A DNA stretch of 64,000 bases from Tahibacter aquaticus (GCF_004363655.1 NZ_SNZH01000020.1:81776-145775), one strand, 5' to 3'; shown: positions 8,217 through 16,116, numbered from the stretch's first letter. Notes: generated by a model not told the origin, from the sequence alone. A program made the numbers and translations.

Positions 8217-9215
8217 CTAGCCACTATAGAAGCCCGACTCGGGCAGCCGTCCGCCGATCAGTCCTGGTCGATGGGCGAGCAACCGGCCGAGGAACGCCTC
8301 GAGCTCGGGACGCGCCTGCGCGGCGTTCACCGCCTCCAGGCGACTGTGCCCCAGCGAGTCCGCGACGGCGGCCGCGTCCAACCGTCCGCTGCGCCGGGCC
8401 ACGATCGCGCCGCAATCCTGCGGCGCCGCCATGCATTCGCCCAGCGCACGTGCATGAGCTTGCGCGAATTCGGCACACAACCCCCCGTCGTCGACGGCCG
8501 CACCCACGGCGACGATACCGGCCTGGGGCAGTCGTGCTGGTCCCAGGCCGGCGTCGGCCCAGGCCTGCTGCAGATCCAGCGTCCTGTACAGCTCGGGCGC
8601 GAACAGCGAAACAATGCCGCTGCGACTACGCGCCAGCACCATCGATACAGCCGGTTCGGCCAGCAACGCGTGATCAAGGCGACGGCTCAGCAACAGCTGC
8701 ACCGCATCGAGTGGCGAGGCCAAGTAGCGCAGGCGCAGCTCGCGACGTGCTTCGACACCCTGCGCCGCGGCAAGCTGAGTCAGCACGATCTCGGGCATAT
8801 CGCCGCGAAACGGTACGCCCAGTTCCTCATCGCCCAGGTCGGCCAGCCGGTCCAGCGAGGGCCGGCGCGAGACCAGATAAAGCAGTCCCCAGGCACTGAT
8901 GCATTGCAGTCGCAGCATCAGGCCGCGGTTGTACAAGGTGGCGGCTACGTTGCTGGGCATGGCGATGAAATCGGCACGCCCTTCCAGGGCGATCAGGCGC
9001 AACTCGTCGGGATCACGCCACGGCAGGAACTCGATGCGTTCGGCCAGCGACCCGAACTCAGCACGCTCGGCCATCCACAGTAGCGGAAACGAAACCGAGG
9101 CCCAGGGACCGGAAAGGCGCAGGATCCGCGGCCGCAACTGGGCGCGCAGACTCGGAGGCGAGGCCAGGGCCGCGAGTGCGGCGGCAGACGCGTGCAGAAA
9201 GCGGCGGCGATGCAT
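8217..9215 (-). CDS. ABC transporter substrate-binding protein, SsuA/NMT1-like, Tat-type signal
   Basis: 332 residues. The N-terminus MHRRRFLHASAAALAALA has a twin-arginine-like motif followed by a hydrophobic stretch and an ALA/LRA-type cleavage region, so periplasmic export by Tat is likely. The body follows the two-lobed SsuA/NMT1 pattern: LPWRDPDELRLIALEGRADFIAMPSNVAATLYN, then DLGDEELGVPFRGDMPEIVLTQLA. A folded, cofactor- or metal-chelate-binding protein is compatible with Tat export, but the ligand is unknown. The gene lies 21 bases after the TonB receptor gene with CGGAG before its ATG. Confidence 0.88.
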   Translation of the reverse strand: MHRRRFLHASAAALAALASPPSLRAQLRPRILRLSGPWASVSFPLLWMAERAEFGSLAERIEFLPWRDPDELRLIALEGRADFIAMPSNVAATLYNRGLMLRLQCISAWGLLYLVSRRPSLDRLADLGDEELGVPFRGDMPEIVLTQLAAAQGVEARRELRLRYLASPLDAVQLLLSRRLDHALLAEPAVSMVLARSRSGIVSLFAPELYRTLDLQQAWADAGLGPARLPQAGIVAVGAAVDDGGLCAEFAQAHARALGECMAAPQDCGAIVARRSGRLDAAAVADSLGHSRLEAVNAAQARPELEAFLGRLLAHRPGLIGGRLPESGFYSG

Positions 9216-9236
9216 GGTGGACTCCGTGGAGGATTG

Positions 9237-11381
9237 TCAGAACCGCGCCAGCCAGCTGAGCTGCAGGCTGCGGCCGGGCGCCGGCGGTTCGGCGCCGGTG
9301 AGCCCGTCGGTGAGATGTTCGTGATAGTTCCGGTCGGCAAGATTGCGCAGAGCCAGGTGCAGGCGATGCCCGTCACGCTGCCAGGTCAATTCGGCATCGG
9401 CGGTGACGAAGCCGGCGGTCGGGTCCTCGCTGCCGCGGGCGAACACACGGGCCACACGCTCCTGGCGCCGGACCGCGCGCGCCCGGAACTCTCCGTCGAG
9501 GCGCCCGCTGAGCAGGGTGCCGACGTGGCCGTCCCAGCCCAGGCTGAGTTCGTCAGCGGGCATCTGGAACAAGGGCTCGTCGAGATCTCGGTTGTGGCCT
9601 CGCAGGCGGCTGGCCTCCAGGCTCAGCCACTGCTCGGTAGCGACCTGCCGGCGCAAACTCAGTTCCATGCCGCTGATTCGCACGCGACCGAGATTGACCG
9701 TTTCCTTGCAGGCTCCGGCCTGGGCCGCGGGACAGGCATTGCTGCCGGATGGTCCCGACACGTCGCGGCCGGTGATGTAGTCGGTGATGCGGTTCTCGAA
9801 CAGCGCCAGCCGGTACTGCAGGCCTTCCTGTTCGCCTTTTGCGCCGAGCTCGAACTGGGTGGACACCTCTGGCCGGATCTGCGGATTGCCGAGATAGTAG
9901 TAGCCGTCGCTGCGCGGCGAGGCCTCGAAGCGTTCACGCATCTCCCCGGCCCGGAAGCCGCGCGCCAGGCTGGCATACGGGTGCAGGCCCCGATGCAGGG
10001 GCCAGACCAGTCCCAGGTTGCCGGAAAATGCGCCGTCAGTGCGTGCCAGCGGCTGGCCCCGCCCGCCACCCGCGACCGTCGCAGCGCGCCCCTCGACCCG
10101 ATCCCAGCGCAGCCCGCCGAGCAGTTGCAACGGCCCGAAGTCCATGTCGTCCTGCACGAACACGCCCGTCGACTCGATACGGCCGTCGACGAAGGGAGGG
10201 CTCGGCTGCAGCGCGAACGTGGGCGGCGCCGCGATCAGGCGCTCGGGACTGGCCTGCATGCGCCAGTACTGAATTCCCAGCAGACGGCGGTGTCCGGCAT
10301 CGATCCAGCGATCGAGGCGCAAGTCGGCACCGTCGGAACGGAAACCGACCTGCGTTTGGCTCAGATCGCGCGCCGCCGTCGCCGCCAGCGGTCCGTTGAT
10401 GCGGCCGAAAATCGCCCGTTGCATTTGCTGCCGGTAAAAGCGGAGATCCCAGTTCCAGCCTGCTGGGCCGGCCCCGGCGTGGGCCAGGCCGAGTTCGACA
10501 AGACGCCTCTCCTGCTCGGGCGAATAAACCGTGGTGCTGCCAACCTGCGCGAGCGGGTGCGGCCTCGTTGATCCCGGATACGCGACGTCGAGATCGCGCT
10601 GCCCCTGCAGCGAAAGTCGCGCTTCGAGCGCATCGCCGAGGCGCTGGCGGAACTGGCCGATCAGCGCGCGACTACGATAGCCCGTGTCAGCCACGCGTCC
10701 CGAGGGGGCGAGATAGTCGTCCTGGTCGAGGCTGGCGCCGCCGAGGACGAGCGCGGAATCCGCGTCATGCCAGCGTGCCAGCGCAGACATGCCGATGCCG
10801 TGGCTCGCGCCGTCGAGCTGGCTCCCCAGCTCATAGCGCGGCGTTTCGTCGAAACGCGCCTGCGGCGTCAGCACGTTGACAACACCGCCTAGCGCTCCGC
10901 TGCCGTACAACACCGACGCCGGACCTTTCACGACTTCGACGCGTTCGGCCAGCCCCAGGCTCAGGAACGAAGCGATTGCGCCGGCCGGCTGGGCCGAATT
11001 CAGGCGCATGCCGTCGGCGAGGACCACGACGCTCTCTTTCTTCAGTCCTCGCAGTACCGGGTTCTGACCCTGCGCCCCGTCGGCAGCGACGGCCAGACCG
11101 GCGCGGCCGCGCAGCAGATCGCCCAGGGTGCGATAGCCGTTTCCAGCGATTTCGTCGCGCCCGCTGACGATCACGGCCGCCGGCGTGGCAAGGTCGGCGG
11201 CGGCATATCCCTTGGCGCTGATCACGACAGTGTCCAGGCAGGACAGCTCTTCCACCAGGCAGGCCTCTATCGCAGGCGCCGTTTCCGCCCAGACGGAATA
11301 CGGACCGAGGCCGAGGGCAATGGAGACAGCGAGCGCCAGCACGCGGGGCGGACGGCGGAGACGGACGGCGAGTGAACGCAT
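9237..11381 (-). CDS. TonB-dependent outer-membrane receptor
   Basis: 714 residues: signal peptide (hydrophobic stretch ending near WAETAPA), a TonB-box-like DTVVI at residues 50-54, a plug domain (PVLRGLKKESVVVLADGMRL; VEVVKGPASVLYGSGALGGVVNVLT), and a beta-barrel ending with terminal phenylalanine in LSWLARF. It imports a large or scarce ligand across the outer membrane using TonB energy. It is the first gene of an apparent operon with an ABC importer and nnrS. A strong Fur-box match lies 38 bases upstream of the start. Iron chelate, haem or copper are the obvious candidates; the C-terminal NYHEHL motif is compatible with copper receptors of the OprC/NosA type as an alternative. Confidence 0.92.
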   Translation of the reverse strand: MRSLAVRLRRPPRVLALAVSIALGLGPYSVWAETAPAIEACLVEELSCLDTVVISAKGYAAADLATPAAVIVSGRDEIAGNGYRTLGDLLRGRAGLAVAADGAQGQNPVLRGLKKESVVVLADGMRLNSAQPAGAIASFLSLGLAERVEVVKGPASVLYGSGALGGVVNVLTPQARFDETPRYELGSQLDGASHGIGMSALARWHDADSALVLGGASLDQDDYLAPSGRVADTGYRSRALIGQFRQRLGDALEARLSLQGQRDLDVAYPGSTRPHPLAQVGSTTVYSPEQERRLVELGLAHAGAGPAGWNWDLRFYRQQMQRAIFGRINGPLAATAARDLSQTQVGFRSDGADLRLDRWIDAGHRRLLGIQYWRMQASPERLIAAPPTFALQPSPPFVDGRIESTGVFVQDDMDFGPLQLLGGLRWDRVEGRAATVAGGGRGQPLARTDGAFSGNLGLVWPLHRGLHPYASLARGFRAGEMRERFEASPRSDGYYYLGNPQIRPEVSTQFELGAKGEQEGLQYRLALFENRITDYITGRDVSGPSGSNACPAAQAGACKETVNLGRVRISGMELSLRRQVATEQWLSLEASRLRGHNRDLDEPLFQMPADELSLGWDGHVGTLLSGRLDGEFRARAVRRQERVARVFARGSEDPTAGFVTADAELTWQRDGHRLHLALRNLADRNYHEHLTDGLTGAEPPAPGRSLQLSWLARF

Positions 11382-11418
11382 CGTGGGAAGTTCGGTAGTT
11401 GTGACGCCCTCATTGTTA

Positions 11419-11437
11419 GTTAATGCGAATCATTTTC
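11419..11437 (-). promoter_or_regulatory. Candidate Fur box upstream of the TonB receptor operon
   Basis: GTTAATGCGAATCATTTTC matches the 19-base consensus GATAATGATAATCATTATC at 15 positions, including the whole AATCATT core. It begins 38 bases from the receptor start codon (11381), a normal operator distance. This predicts repression by Fe-Fur and therefore an iron-related ligand, or at least iron-responsive expression, for the operon. Confidence 0.65.
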
Positions 11438-11439
11438 AT

Positions 11440-11453
11440 CTGACCCAGGTCAA
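11440..11453. promoter_or_regulatory. FNR/Dnr-like site, divergent receptor/ubiU region
   Basis: CTGACCCAGGTCAA resembles the TTGAC-N4-GTCAA type of FNR/Dnr box, with one mismatch in the arms. It lies between the divergent TonB receptor and ubiU genes, close to the Fur-box match, and could serve either side. Confidence 0.4.
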
Positions 11454-11528
11454 GCAAGCCGCAGATGGCCGTCCTTTGCCGGCTTCCGGCGTCACGCCGA
11501 TGCGCCGCGAAATCTCTGTGGCTTGCGG

Positions 11529-11542
11529 CTGACCTGGATCAG
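11529..11542 (+). promoter_or_regulatory. FNR/Dnr-like site upstream of ubiU
   Basis: CTGACCTGGATCAG, a palindromic variant of TTGAT-N4-ATCAA with 7 of 10 arm bases matching. It is 58 bases before the ubiU start, suitable for a class II anaerobic activator site. The core TGACCyrGrTCA repeats that at 11441-11452, which strengthens the case that one regulator reads both. Confidence 0.4.
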
Positions 11543-11599
11543 GGCGCGATGGGGGTACTCAGAACGAGCATCTGACCTCCCCCGTCGCCGGATCCCCCC

Positions 11600-12598
11600 A
11601 TGCTGCTCGTATGCCCTGCCGGCAACCTGCCCGGCTTAATTGCTGCCGTGGATGCCGGCGCAGACGCGGTCTATCTCGGTTTCCGTGACCAGACCAATGC
11701 GCGTGCATTCGCCGGGCTGAACTTCGGCGACGCGGATCTGAGGGCTGGTGTCGCCTATGCACAAGCCCGCGGTCGCAAGGTCTATGTCGCGCTCAATACT
11801 TACCCCGGCCCGTCGCGCGTCGCGCAGTGGCAGGGCGCCGTCGACCGTGCCGCCGAATTCGGCGCGGACGCAATCATCGCCGCCGATGCGGGGCTGCTCG
11901 CCTACGCCGCGCGCACGCATCCGCGACTGGACCGTCACTTATCGGTGCAGGGCTCAGCCACGACGCAGGCAGCACTGAGCTGGTACCACGAACACTTCGG
12001 AATCAGCCGGGCGGTGCTACCGCGCGTACTGTCGGTGCAGCAGGTCGAGCGCATCTGCGAACAGTCTCCGGTGCCGCTGGAGGTTTTCGCGTTCGGCAGT
12101 CTATGCATCATGGTCGAAGGGCGCTGCCAGCTATCCAGTTATGTCACCGGACAATCGCCGAATCGCCACGGCGTCTGCTCACCGGCCAGTTTCGTGCGCT
12201 GGGAGGACCACGCCGACGGTAGCCGCACGGTGCGCCTCAACTCGGTGCTGCTGGACGTCTACGCCTCGGGCGAGGCGGCCGGCTACCCCACCGTCTGCAA
12301 AGGCCGCTTCGTGGTCGGCGGCGAGACCTTCCACGCACTGGAGGAGCCGACCAGCTTGAACACGCTGTCGCTGCTTCCGCGGCTGCGCTCGGCCGGCGTT
12401 GCCGCCCTCAAGATCGAAGGTCGTCAGCGCAGTAGTGCCTACATCCGGACCGTGACGCGGGTCTGGCGCGAGGCTATCGATCGCCTGCGCCAGGACGCCG
12501 ACCGCTGGCGCGAGCTGCCCGAGTGGAATGCGGCGCTGTCGGCCCACGCCGAAGGCCATCAGACCACGCTGGGTCCTTACCATCGCTCGTGGCACTGA
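11600..12598 (+). CDS. ubiU: UbiU, O2-independent ubiquinone hydroxylation protein (U32 family, 4Fe-4S)
   Basis: 332 residues of the peptidase-U32-like family. The four cluster ligands are visible as C169, C176, C193 and C233 (GSLCIMVEGRC, RHGVCSP, YPTVCKGRF), almost exactly the numbering known for E. coli UbiU. With UbiV it forms a heterodimer that hydroxylates ubiquinone precursors without oxygen, using prephenate as the hydroxyl donor. It is followed by ubiV after 4 bases. Start ATG at 11600 has a C-rich leader without a clear Shine-Dalgarno, so expression may depend on the upstream leader. Anaerobic control is suggested by two FNR/Dnr-like sites upstream. Confidence 0.95.
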   Translation: MLLVCPAGNLPGLIAAVDAGADAVYLGFRDQTNARAFAGLNFGDADLRAGVAYAQARGRKVYVALNTYPGPSRVAQWQGAVDRAAEFGADAIIAADAGLLAYAARTHPRLDRHLSVQGSATTQAALSWYHEHFGISRAVLPRVLSVQQVERICEQSPVPLEVFAFGSLCIMVEGRCQLSSYVTGQSPNRHGVCSPASFVRWEDHADGSRTVRLNSVLLDVYASGEAAGYPTVCKGRFVVGGETFHALEEPTSLNTLSLLPRLRSAGVAALKIEGRQRSSAYIRTVTRVWREAIDRLRQDADRWRELPEWNAALSAHAEGHQTTLGPYHRSWH

Positions 12599-12602
12599 CG
12601 AG

Positions 12603-13478
12603 ATGCGACTGACCCTCGGGCCCCTGCAGTACTTCTGGCCGCGCCGGCAGGTGCTGGACTTTTATGCCGAAAGCCTCGACTGGCCGTTGGACGTGGTCTA
12701 TCTCGGCGAGACCGTCTGCAGCAAGCGCCGCGAACTGAATCTGCGCGACTGGGTCGGACTGGCCGAGCAGCAGACTAAGGCGGGGCGCGAGGTTGTGCTC
12801 TCCTCGCTGGCCCTGATAGAGGCCGAATCCGAACTCGGCGCCCTGCGCCGGCTCGCCGGACTGGGCAACGTTCGCATCGAGGCCAACGACATCTCGGCCG
12901 TGCAGGTCTGCCGCCGGCACGGCGTGCCCTTCGTGGGCGGTCCGAGCCTCAATGTCTACAACCTCGAAACCCTACGCCTGCTGCAGGACGACGGGCTTTA
13001 CCGGCTGGTGCTGAACGTCGAGATGGGATGCGAACTGGTGGCAGAGCTGCGCCAGGCCGCGGCCGCGGCCGGCTGCGATCTGCCTGAGCTCGAGCTGATC
13101 GCCTGGGGCCGTCTGCCGCTGTCTTACTCGGCACGTTGCTTCACGGCGCGCGCGCTGGATCTCGCCAAGGATCAATGCGGATTCCGCTGCATCGAATACC
13201 CGGACGGGCTGCCGCTATCCACCCGCGAGGGCCGGCACTTCCTGACCATCAACGGCGTGCAGATGCAGGGTGCCGAGAACTGCGACCTGCTGCCGGAATG
13301 GACGGAGCTTGCCGCCGCCGGCATCGGGCTGCTGCGGCTGTACCCGCAGCAGCACGGCACTGCACAGGCAGTACGCCGCTTCGACGCTGTGCGCGGAGGG
13401 GCGGCAGTGCCACCGCGCGAGCCGGGCTGCACGGCCGGCTACTGGAGCGGCCTGCCGGGCATGCAGCCGCCACCATGA
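12603..13478 (+). CDS. ubiV: UbiV, O2-independent ubiquinone hydroxylation protein (U32 family, 4Fe-4S)
   Basis: 291 residues. Cluster ligands C39 (GETVCSKRR), C179 (SARCFTAR), C192 and C196 (DQCGFRC) match the UbiV pattern of E. coli within one residue. It is the obligate partner of UbiU in anaerobic ubiquinone synthesis. The start at 12603 is chosen because it gives the canonical N-terminus MRLTLGPLQYFW, 4 bases after the ubiU stop; an upstream extension would overlap ubiU by 75 bases. The C-terminal tail is Pro/Gly-rich. Its stop overlaps a 33-codon ORF as ATGA. Confidence 0.95.
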   Translation: MRLTLGPLQYFWPRRQVLDFYAESLDWPLDVVYLGETVCSKRRELNLRDWVGLAEQQTKAGREVVLSSLALIEAESELGALRRLAGLGNVRIEANDISAVQVCRRHGVPFVGGPSLNVYNLETLRLLQDDGLYRLVLNVEMGCELVAELRQAAAAAGCDLPELELIAWGRLPLSYSARCFTARALDLAKDQCGFRCIEYPDGLPLSTREGRHFLTINGVQMQGAENCDLLPEWTELAAAGIGLLRLYPQQHGTAQAVRRFDAVRGGAAVPPREPGCTAGYWSGLPGMQPPP

Positions 13479-13576
13479 GCACGGCTGCCGCATCGGAGCA
13501 CGCGTTCGTCATTGCCCTGAGTCCGCAGCCGGCAAACGGGCCGGTCCCTTCCTCTTCCATCGGAACCAAGTCATGA
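13475..13576 (+). CDS. Possible 33-residue coupled small ORF after ubiV
   Basis: ATG overlaps the ubiV stop (ATGA), and its own stop overlaps the ATG of the next ORF (ATGA at 13573-13576). The peptide is low-complexity (Ala/Ser/Pro) with no recognisable motif. The double coupling is suggestive of a real relay ORF that carries ribosomes from ubiV to the next gene, but 33 codons in GC-rich DNA is weak evidence. Confidence 0.3.
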   Translation: MSTAAASEHAFVIALSPQPANGPVPSSSIGTKS

Positions 13577-13869
13577 GTCAAGACAAACTGGAACGCGTGC
13601 ATTACGCCCTGGAACTACTCGACACGGCACATGCCGCGCTGCTACGCCTGTGCCACCTGGATGCGCCGAAGTCGATCCTGCATACGTTGCGCACGGTCGA
13701 CAGGGAGCGCGAACACCTGCTCGGCGCGCTCGGCCTCGGCGAACCCGATCTCGCGCGGGCCTGGATGAGCTGCGAGCCCCGAGCCGCGGAGACGGAAAGA
13801 CCGGACCTCGGCCTTGGCGATAAGTCGTCTGCTCGCCGACCCTGCCTCGCGCCGGGTCGCCGGGTGTGA
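13573..13869 (+). CDS. Small hypothetical helical protein in the ubiUV operon
   Basis: 98 residues. The first ~65 residues look like a genuine amphipathic helical protein (DKLERVHYALELLDTAHAAL, then TLRTVDREREHLLGALGLGE); the last ~30 are basic and low in order and may be a read-through tail. No family is recognised. It begins with an ATGA overlap to the preceding small ORF and ends 8 bases from the convergent ubiT stop. It might assist the UbiUV complex, but only its position supports that. Confidence 0.5.
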   Translation: MSQDKLERVHYALELLDTAHAALLRLCHLDAPKSILHTLRTVDREREHLLGALGLGEPDLARAWMSCEPRAAETERPDLGLGDKSSARRPCLAPGRRV

Positions 13870-13877
13870 CGCCGGTG

Positions 13878-14399
13878 CTATCCGTCGATCTCGCGGCTCG
13901 AGCGCGATGACGCACGTGCCCAGTCGGCAAACCGCGCCGCGCGGTTAAGAACAATGCGCAAAGGCAGCGGCACCTGCGCCCAGTCGAGCTGGTCGAGGAG
14001 ATTGCGTGCGTTGAGGCCGAGTTCGGTGTCGCCGGTAAGCCCTAGCCGGCGCTGGAAAAACAGCGTGTCCGCGTCTTCGAGTCGGCTGGCCAGCAGCAGC
14101 AGATCCGTAAGCGTGCCCTGCACACGCGCCTCAATTGCCGCATCTCCCTCGTCCGACGAGGCGATCCGGACATGACCGGCATTCACGCGCACGGCGAAGC
14201 GCAGTCCGAGATCGAGTACGTCGATGCCCAGCACCCGCCCTTCCAGCGCGAGCAGTTCACCACGTTCCAGCGCGTCAGCCAGTACGGTAGCAGCGGCACG
14301 CTCGAAAACTTGCGCCAGCATCCGACGGGGAACGAGTCGCATCGGGAGCGCCCAGCGCCGGGGCGGGGGCAGAAATCGCAACAGAGATGAAAAGGACAT
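13878..14399 (-). CDS. ubiT: UbiT, SCP2-domain protein for anaerobic ubiquinone synthesis
   Basis: 173 residues from the ATG at 14399, matching the ~174-residue E. coli UbiT; upstream in-frame codons to 14513 would add an implausible Cys-rich leader. The N-terminus has the typical LLRFLPPPRRWALPMRLVPRRMLAQVFERA segment, followed by an SCP2 lipid-binding domain (VLGIDVLDLGLRFAVRV; ARVQGTLTDLLLLASRLEDADTLFFQRRLGLTGDTELGL). It binds hydrophobic intermediates and is required with UbiU and UbiV. Here it is convergent with ubiUV rather than divergent. A 9/10 FNR-like box lies 59-72 bases upstream. Confidence 0.92.
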   Translation of the reverse strand: MSFSSLLRFLPPPRRWALPMRLVPRRMLAQVFERAAATVLADALERGELLALEGRVLGIDVLDLGLRFAVRVNAGHVRIASSDEGDAAIEARVQGTLTDLLLLASRLEDADTLFFQRRLGLTGDTELGLNARNLLDQLDWAQVPLPLRIVLNRAARFADWARASSRSSREIDG

Positions 14400-14457
14400 T
14401 CGGTAGGTATCCGACAACGGCAGGTGACAAGACTGCCTTTCATCACCCTCCCCTGCT

Positions 14458-14471
14458 CTGATCCACATCAA
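14458..14471 (-). promoter_or_regulatory. FNR/Dnr box upstream of ubiT
   Basis: Read on the minus strand the site is TTGATGTGGATCAG, matching TTGAT-N4-ATCAA at 9 of 10 arm bases. It lies 59-72 bases before the ubiT start codon, consistent with an activator site near -41. E. coli ubiT is FNR-controlled, so this fits established biology. Confidence 0.7.
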
Positions 14472-14944
14472 TACGGCGGCGGGAAACGTGGGGGTGAGGC
14501 AACTTAAGGTCAAAAATCGATCTTAAATATCTGTCCAGCCGCGGATCTCCTAGAGAAAATGCGTTGACCAAAATGGAATCAGGCATTCGTGTAGCGCCGA
14601 CTACACGTAAAGAATCGCAGTACCGTCGCCTCCGGATTCCGCTGCCTACACGGACCAGCATCGACGCCGATAGGGTCTGGTAGTAATCGAACAGGGAGAT
14701 ACAGTTGCGTCTCAAGAAGGAACGAATTGTGCCTGTAGTCGAACGTGACTGGCCTCGCGCCGTCCCTCCGTCTTGGTTGGGCGACAGCGAGCCCGTGGCT
14801 CGAATCACCGAGAGGAAATCGGCGCTTTGTCACATGGAATACATATCCCTCAAGCAGGTGTGTCACGGGCTCCATGGCTGCCGTTTCACGGAAGGTGAAA
14901 TCGGGGTCGTGACCGGATTGAGTGCAAATTAGGACATAGCGCGC
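14472..14944. other. Intergenic region without a supportable gene
   Basis: About 470 bases after the ubiT promoter. Short open frames on both strands have no coding character or ribosome-binding sites. Base composition is more mixed than the flanks. This marks the boundary between the anaerobic block and the decayed segment. Confidence 0.6.
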
Positions 14945-15294
14945 TCACTCGCTTTTCGGCGCCGGCGGTGAGATCCCATTCGGCGAGACAGCGCCCAGCC
15001 GCGATAGCATCTCTTCGGTTGCCTGATCGCGCACCGCGGCGAGCGCGGCCGCCGTCTCTGCGGTCTACCGTAACTGGCGTTCTCGCACGATGCCGGCGCG
15101 TGCCGCCGCCAGATCGGCGCGCAGCGCTTCACCGCAGAGCTGTTCCTACGCGTAACGTCCCTGCAGGCTGTTGTGCTGACAGGCGATCGGGCGAAGGGTT
15201 TGCAGCTCCCCTTCCAGACGCCGCTGCCACGAACGCAGCTCGCGCAGATCCTTGTCCTGCTGGCCGGTGTGCTCGGTGAGCCGAGCATTTAACG
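14945..15294 (-). pseudogene. Decayed coiled-coil (KfrA-like) gene with two in-frame TAG codons
   Basis: On the minus strand one frame reads as a charged coiled coil: RLTEHTGQQDKDLRELRSWQ, then LEGELQTLRPIACQHN, RADLAAARAGIVRERQL and AAALAAVRDQATEEMLSRLG, ending in PAPKSE and TGA at 14945-14947. Two TAG codons interrupt it where Glu or Gln would fit, and no start is present. Heptad-rich C-terminal coils like this are typical of KfrA-type plasmid/ICE DNA-binding proteins, but the DNA-binding half is missing, so the family call is tentative. It is a fossil of a mobile-element gene between the ubiquinone and metal-efflux blocks. Confidence 0.5.
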
Positions 15295-15732
15295 ATGAGT
15301 GAGTTTGTAGACGAATTCGAGTCGCGCTTGACGGACCGTTAACGGGGAATTCGTTCCTCCGTCCTCGCTCTGGAAGGAGTTCAGGTTCGCGACGCCGGCG
15401 TCGTTCCGAACGGCGCTGTCGCAGAATCGGTCAAGGTGGAAGTCTTCGACATTTCGGGGCGCCGTGGTTCGTTCGCCCGCGCGCGCGATGTCGCTCGGTG
15501 GCAAGCGACGGCGGTGTACGCCTCTCGCCGGCGTCACGCGACTCAGAAAAAACTGAGCGCGGTCAATGCGGGGGCTCGGTCGGTAGACCGAGCATCGTCT
15601 CGTCACCGGCCCCTGGGAACCTTCGGGACGAACCGGAGTCTCGTGGGGGTGCGATCGTCGAAAACAGAGCCTAAGCTGTTGCCGTCATCGTCGGTCTCAT
15701 TGCCGCTCCCTTTGGACATCCGTCGTCTACCA
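15295..15732. other. Intergenic region before the copper efflux operon
   Basis: About 440 bases with no supportable gene. One stretch on the plus strand (about 15360-15470) reads like eroded coding sequence (ALEGVQVRDAGVVPNGAVAE), but it has no start and unrelated flanks. The last 60 bases should hold the promoter of the downstream operon; I see no clear CueR/CusR-type dyad. Confidence 0.45.
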
Positions 15733-16116
15733 ATGCCGTTTCGCTACCGCCGCCATCGTCGCTTGATAGCGCTTTTCGCGCTGATCGGACTGCTGTTCCA
15801 GCAGTTTGCGATGGCTGCGTACCGGTGTCCGCAGGAAATCGCCGTCGCGGCCGCACAGGCGACCGTCGAAACGACGCCGTACCAGATGCCCGACACGACA
15901 GATCAGGCGCGCTGCCACGAGCACTGCTATCCGACCACGCCATCGTCGGACCATGTGCCGGCGCCGACCGTCTCGCCGGCGCTACTGCCAGCGACCACGT
16001 GGTCGCGTGAATACGTGCGCCCGGTGCTACCGGACGACACCACGCAGGCGTACGCCCGTCGAGCGCGTGGGCAACCGCCGCCGGTGAGCATCCAGCACTG
16101 CACCTTCCAGATTTGA
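15733..16116 (+). CDS. Small exported Cys/His-containing protein leading the copper efflux operon
   Basis: 127 residues. The N-terminus MPFRYRRHRRLIALFALIGLLFQQFAMAA is a good signal peptide (very basic n-region, hydrophobic core, AMA-A cleavage). The mature part contains the cluster ARCHEHCYPTTPSSDH, which has two Cys and three His in 16 residues and could bind copper or silver. It is otherwise Pro/Thr-rich and probably disordered. The start at 15733 is chosen because the upstream extension is basic and lacks coding character. It lies 67 bases upstream of the outer-membrane factor gene of the Cus pump. Exact function unknown; periplasmic metal scavenger is my inference. Confidence 0.7.
   Translation: MPFRYRRHRRLIALFALIGLLFQQFAMAAYRCPQEIAVAAAQATVETTPYQMPDTTDQARCHEHCYPTTPSSDHVPAPTVSPALLPATTWSREYVRPVLPDDTTQAYARRARGQPPPVSIQHCTFQI

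Noticed and set aside
14945..15294. Programmed TAG recoding in the coiled-coil frame
   Set aside because: No start codon, no conserved downstream element and decayed flanks; pseudogene is simpler.
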